Part shown: piece after piece, positions 61,594-64,000 of the stretch
How positions within the stretch are numbered: position 1 is the stretch's first letter
Layout: each line of letters begins with the position of its first letter
NCBI RefSeq assembly: GCF_022654015.1
Contig: NZ_CP073063.1
Location: forward strand, 2,294,001-2,358,000
DNA length: 64,000 bases
Direction: 5' to 3'
DNA from: Brevundimonas diminuta
Lineage (GTDB): Bacteria; Pseudomonadota; Alphaproteobacteria; Caulobacterales; Caulobacteraceae
The notes under the pieces: model-generated
The model's database searches: none
What the model saw: only the letters and a program-made list of their open reading frames with translations
What the model was told of the DNA's origin: nothing
Position numbers and translations under genes: made by a program

Positions 61594-64000
61594 ATGAAAC
61601 TCGGATACGGTCGTCAGGCCCTGTTGGCCTTTGCCTCCACCAGCGCGCTCTTCATCGCCTCATCGGCGTTCGCCCAGACCACCCCTCCGCCAAGCGAAGC
61701 CACCGATGTCGATGAGATCGTCGTCACCGGCACGCGCACCGTCGGGCGCAGCCGGCTCGACAGCGTCGCGCCCGTCGATGTCATCACCGGCGAAACTCTG
61801 GCGAAACAGGGCACCGGCACAGAGCTGGCCGCCGCCCTCGCCGCCACCGCCCCGTCCATCAACTTCCCTCGTCCCGCCATTTCCGACGGCTCGGATCACG
61901 TTCGTCCGGCAACCCTGCGCGGTCTGGCTCCTGACCAGACCCTGGTCCTGATCAACGGTCAGCGCGGCCATGTCGGCGCCCTGGTCAACGTCAACGGCGC
62001 GCTTGGCCGTGGCTCCACCGCCTTCGACCTGAATACGATTCCGTCGATCAGCCTCGGCTCGGTCGAAGTCCTGCGTGACGGCGCTTCGGCGCAGTACGGC
62101 GCCGACGCCATCGCCGGCGTCATCAATCTGCGTCTGCGCCAGGCGTCGAGCGGCGGCGGCATCACCGCCAACTACGGCATCTACGATACCGACTTCACGA
62201 CCGCGCGCGGCGAGCACAGCCGCCGCGACGGCGAACAGACCTCGCTCGCCGGCTGGATCGGCCTGCCCCTGCTCGGCGACGGCTTTTTGACCCTTTCGGG
62301 CGAAGTCCAGAAACGCCAGCCCACCAATCGCTCCGACTACGCCGCGACCACCGCCGTCAACGGAGGCAGCGCGACCACCGTCATCGGTCGCTTCGGCGAC
62401 CCCTATACCGAAGCCTACACCGGCTATTTCAACGCCGGCAAACCGCTCGACGGCGAATGGGAAGCCTACGCTTTTGGCGGCTATCAAAAGCGCAAGTCCG
62501 AGGCTGCGGCGACCGCCCGCGCCTTCAACAACTCCAACAACGTCACCGCCATCTATCCCAATGGCTTCCTGCCGATCATCGCCGCCGACATCGACGACTA
62601 CAATATATACGGCGGCCTGAAGGGCCCCGCAGCCGGCTTCGACTGGGACATCTCGGTCGGCTATGGGCGTAATGAGCTGGACTATCGCGTCCTGAACTCA
62701 CTGAACGCCTCCTACGGCGCCGCGTCTCAGACCCAGTTCGACGCCGGCGGCCTCAGCTACGGTCAACTGACCATCGGCGTGGATGCGGTCAAACAGATCG
62801 AAGCGAACCTGTATGAACCGCTCAACGTCGCCATCGGCGTCGAATACCGACGCGAGGACTTCAACGTCACCGCAGGCGAACCGACATCCTACAACAAGGG
62901 CCCCGTCACGGCCGGCGGCGCCGGATCGCAGGGCTTCCCCGGCTTTGCGCCATCCAATGCGGTCGATGTCGATCGCAACAACATCAGCGCCTACATCGAT
63001 CTGGAGGGCAAGTTCTCCGAGCAGTTCAGCGTCGGCCTGGCCGGGCGCTATGAGGACTATTCCGATTTCGGCGATCAGTTCACGGGCAAGATTTCGGGCC
63101 GCTACGACTTCACCGAGGCCTTCGCCCTGCGTGGCGCCATTTCGACGGGCTTCAAATCACCAGCCCTTCAGCAACAGTACTTCAGCTACATCGCCACCAA
63201 CCTTGTCGCCACAGCGGGCGGCGTGGTGCTCCAGCAGAACGGCTCGTACCGGGTCGATGATCCCATCGCGATCGCCCTGGGCTCAAAGCCGCTGGAGCCC
63301 GAGACCTCGACCAACTACTCGCTCGGCGCGGTCTTCCGACATGAAGGCTTTGAACTGACGGTGGACACCTACCGCATCGATGTCGCTGACCGGATCATCT
63401 ATTCCGAGACGCTCGGCGTGTCGCGGCCCAGCCAGACGGCGCAATCCACGGCTGCCATTCAGGCGCTGCTCGCTCCGTTCGGCGTCACCGGCGCGCGGTT
63501 TTTCCTGAACGGTGTCGACACCTCGACCAGCGGTGTTGATGTCGTGGCGCGCTATCGGACACAACAGGATTTCGGGCGGTTCGATTTCACACTGGCGGGC
63601 AACTTCAACTCTACCGAAGTGACCAAGACGCCTGCCGTTCCCAGCAACCTGGCCATTGCCCCGTCCGACGCCTTCCTGTTCGACCGCTCTTCCAAACTCT
63701 CGTTTGAGCAGGGCACGCCGGAACAGAAGATCGTCGCCAGCGTGGACTGGTCGCTGGGCGACTTCGGGGCGACCTTGAAAGGCACCAGCTACGACAGCGT
63801 TCTGGTCGCCAACAACAACGCCACCCTGGACTACGAAACGGGCGACGCGCTGCTGGTGGATCTGGAGGGCCGCTACACCCTGCCATTCGGCGTCTCGCTC
63901 GCTGTCGGCGTGAACAACCTGACCGACGAATATCCAACCGCCACGCCGACCAACATCAACGGCGCGACCGGTTCGGTGGGCTATCCAAGCTACTCACCCT
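61594..64000 (+). CDS. TonB-dependent outer-membrane receptor (5' part)
   Basis: Open from ATG 61594 to the right edge (802 codons) without a stop, so the C-terminus is missing, probably by only 20-50 residues. Signal peptide 1-27 (cleavage after AFA). The TonB box-like DEIVVTGTR is at about 37-45, followed by the plug with APVDVITGETL, PATLRGLAPDQTLVLINGQR and VEVLRDGASAQYGADAIAGVINL, then a 22-strand barrel with many aromatic girdle residues and GFKSPAL near the middle. It imports a siderophore, vitamin or oligomer; the substrate cannot be told. A Pho-box-like repeat lies upstream. Confidence 0.95.
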   Translation, partial: MKLGYGRQALLAFASTSALFIASSAFAQTTPPPSEATDVDEIVVTGTRTVGRSRLDSVAPVDVITGETLAKQGTGTELAAALAATAPSINFPRPAISDGSDHVRPATLRGLAPDQTLVLINGQRGHVGALVNVNGALGRGSTAFDLNTIPSISLGSVEVLRDGASAQYGADAIAGVINLRLRQASSGGGITANYGIYDTDFTTARGEHSRRDGEQTSLAGWIGLPLLGDGFLTLSGEVQKRQPTNRSDYAATTAVNGGSATTVIGRFGDPYTEAYTGYFNAGKPLDGEWEAYAFGGYQKRKSEAAATARAFNNSNNVTAIYPNGFLPIIAADIDDYNIYGGLKGPAAGFDWDISVGYGRNELDYRVLNSLNASYGAASQTQFDAGGLSYGQLTIGVDAVKQIEANLYEPLNVAIGVEYRREDFNVTAGEPTSYNKGPVTAGGAGSQGFPGFAPSNAVDVDRNNISAYIDLEGKFSEQFSVGLAGRYEDYSDFGDQFTGKISGRYDFTEAFALRGAISTGFKSPALQQQYFSYIATNLVATAGGVVLQQNGSYRVDDPIAIALGSKPLEPETSTNYSLGAVFRHEGFELTVDTYRIDVADRIIYSETLGVSRPSQTAQSTAAIQALLAPFGVTGARFFLNGVDTSTSGVDVVARYRTQQDFGRFDFTLAGNFNSTEVTKTPAVPSNLAIAPSDAFLFDRSSKLSFEQGTPEQKIVASVDWSLGDFGATLKGTSYDSVLVANNNATLDYETGDALLVDLEGRYTLPFGVSLAVGVNNLTDEYPTATPTNINGATGSVGYPSYSP

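Overview
The window is GC-rich bacterial chromosome from an alphaproteobacterium, most likely a member of the Caulobacteraceae close to Brevundimonas. This is an inference from gene content and order: adk, rpsM, rpsK, rpoA and rplQ without rpsD or rpmJ; a tRNA-Tyr/tRNA-Gly/tuf unit away from the S10 cluster; methylcrotonyl-CoA carboxylase genes; a TonB-dependent receptor; and TTGACG-type -35 boxes. No phage, insertion sequence or CRISPR array was seen. The DNA is almost entirely protein coding.

Layout. Positions 1-6000: a leftward group (ATP-dependent DNA ligase, MscS channel, threonine-aldolase-like enzyme, Atm1-type ABC exporter) after the 3' end of an unidentified gene. 6000-11500: RcnB-like periplasmic protein, hybrid histidine kinase, divergent bolA and J-domain genes, a short-chain dehydrogenase and the cell-wall amidase AmiC. 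11500-22500: RNase E with a long leader, a BepA-like metalloprotease with a DsbA-like oxidoreductase, a REP-like repeat cluster, a TPR lipoprotein/secreted protein, a nucleotide pyrophosphatase-like lipoprotein, a two-gene ABC exporter and an acetyltransferase.

22500-38600: one long leftward ribosomal superoperon (S10, spc and alpha blocks: rpsJ to secY, adk, rpsM to rplQ). It starts from a good promoter at 38600-38628 with a structured leader of about 230 nt. Two unusual features interrupt it. A pair of paralogous TonB-like membrane proteins lies between adk and rpsM, followed by a near-consensus promoter that would restart transcription of rpsM-rpsK-rpoA-rplQ. Hairpins, one followed by a U-tract, lie between rpmD and rplO, and more hairpins lie upstream of secY.

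38600-47600: an outer-membrane beta-barrel protein, a GIN-domain repeat protein, a JmjC/cupin-like oxygenase with a CelD-type acetyltransferase, a 53-residue acidic protein, an L,D-transpeptidase, a carboxylesterase lipoprotein, then tuf preceded by two tRNA genes. 47700-54500: rlmB, a TerC-type membrane protein with a rhodanese, an oxygenase, metG, a MATE exporter, DUF1489 and an ABM monooxygenase. 54500-59800: leucine/isovalerate catabolism genes (mccA, liuC-like, mccB) with an oppositely oriented oxygenase between them. 59800-64000: the rpsF-rpsR-rplI operon and the start of a TonB-dependent receptor that runs off the window. The short intergenic space upstream of mccB carries a 25-bp perfect inverted repeat, the most striking non-coding element here.

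All calls rest on reading the sequence and on family knowledge; no database search was run.
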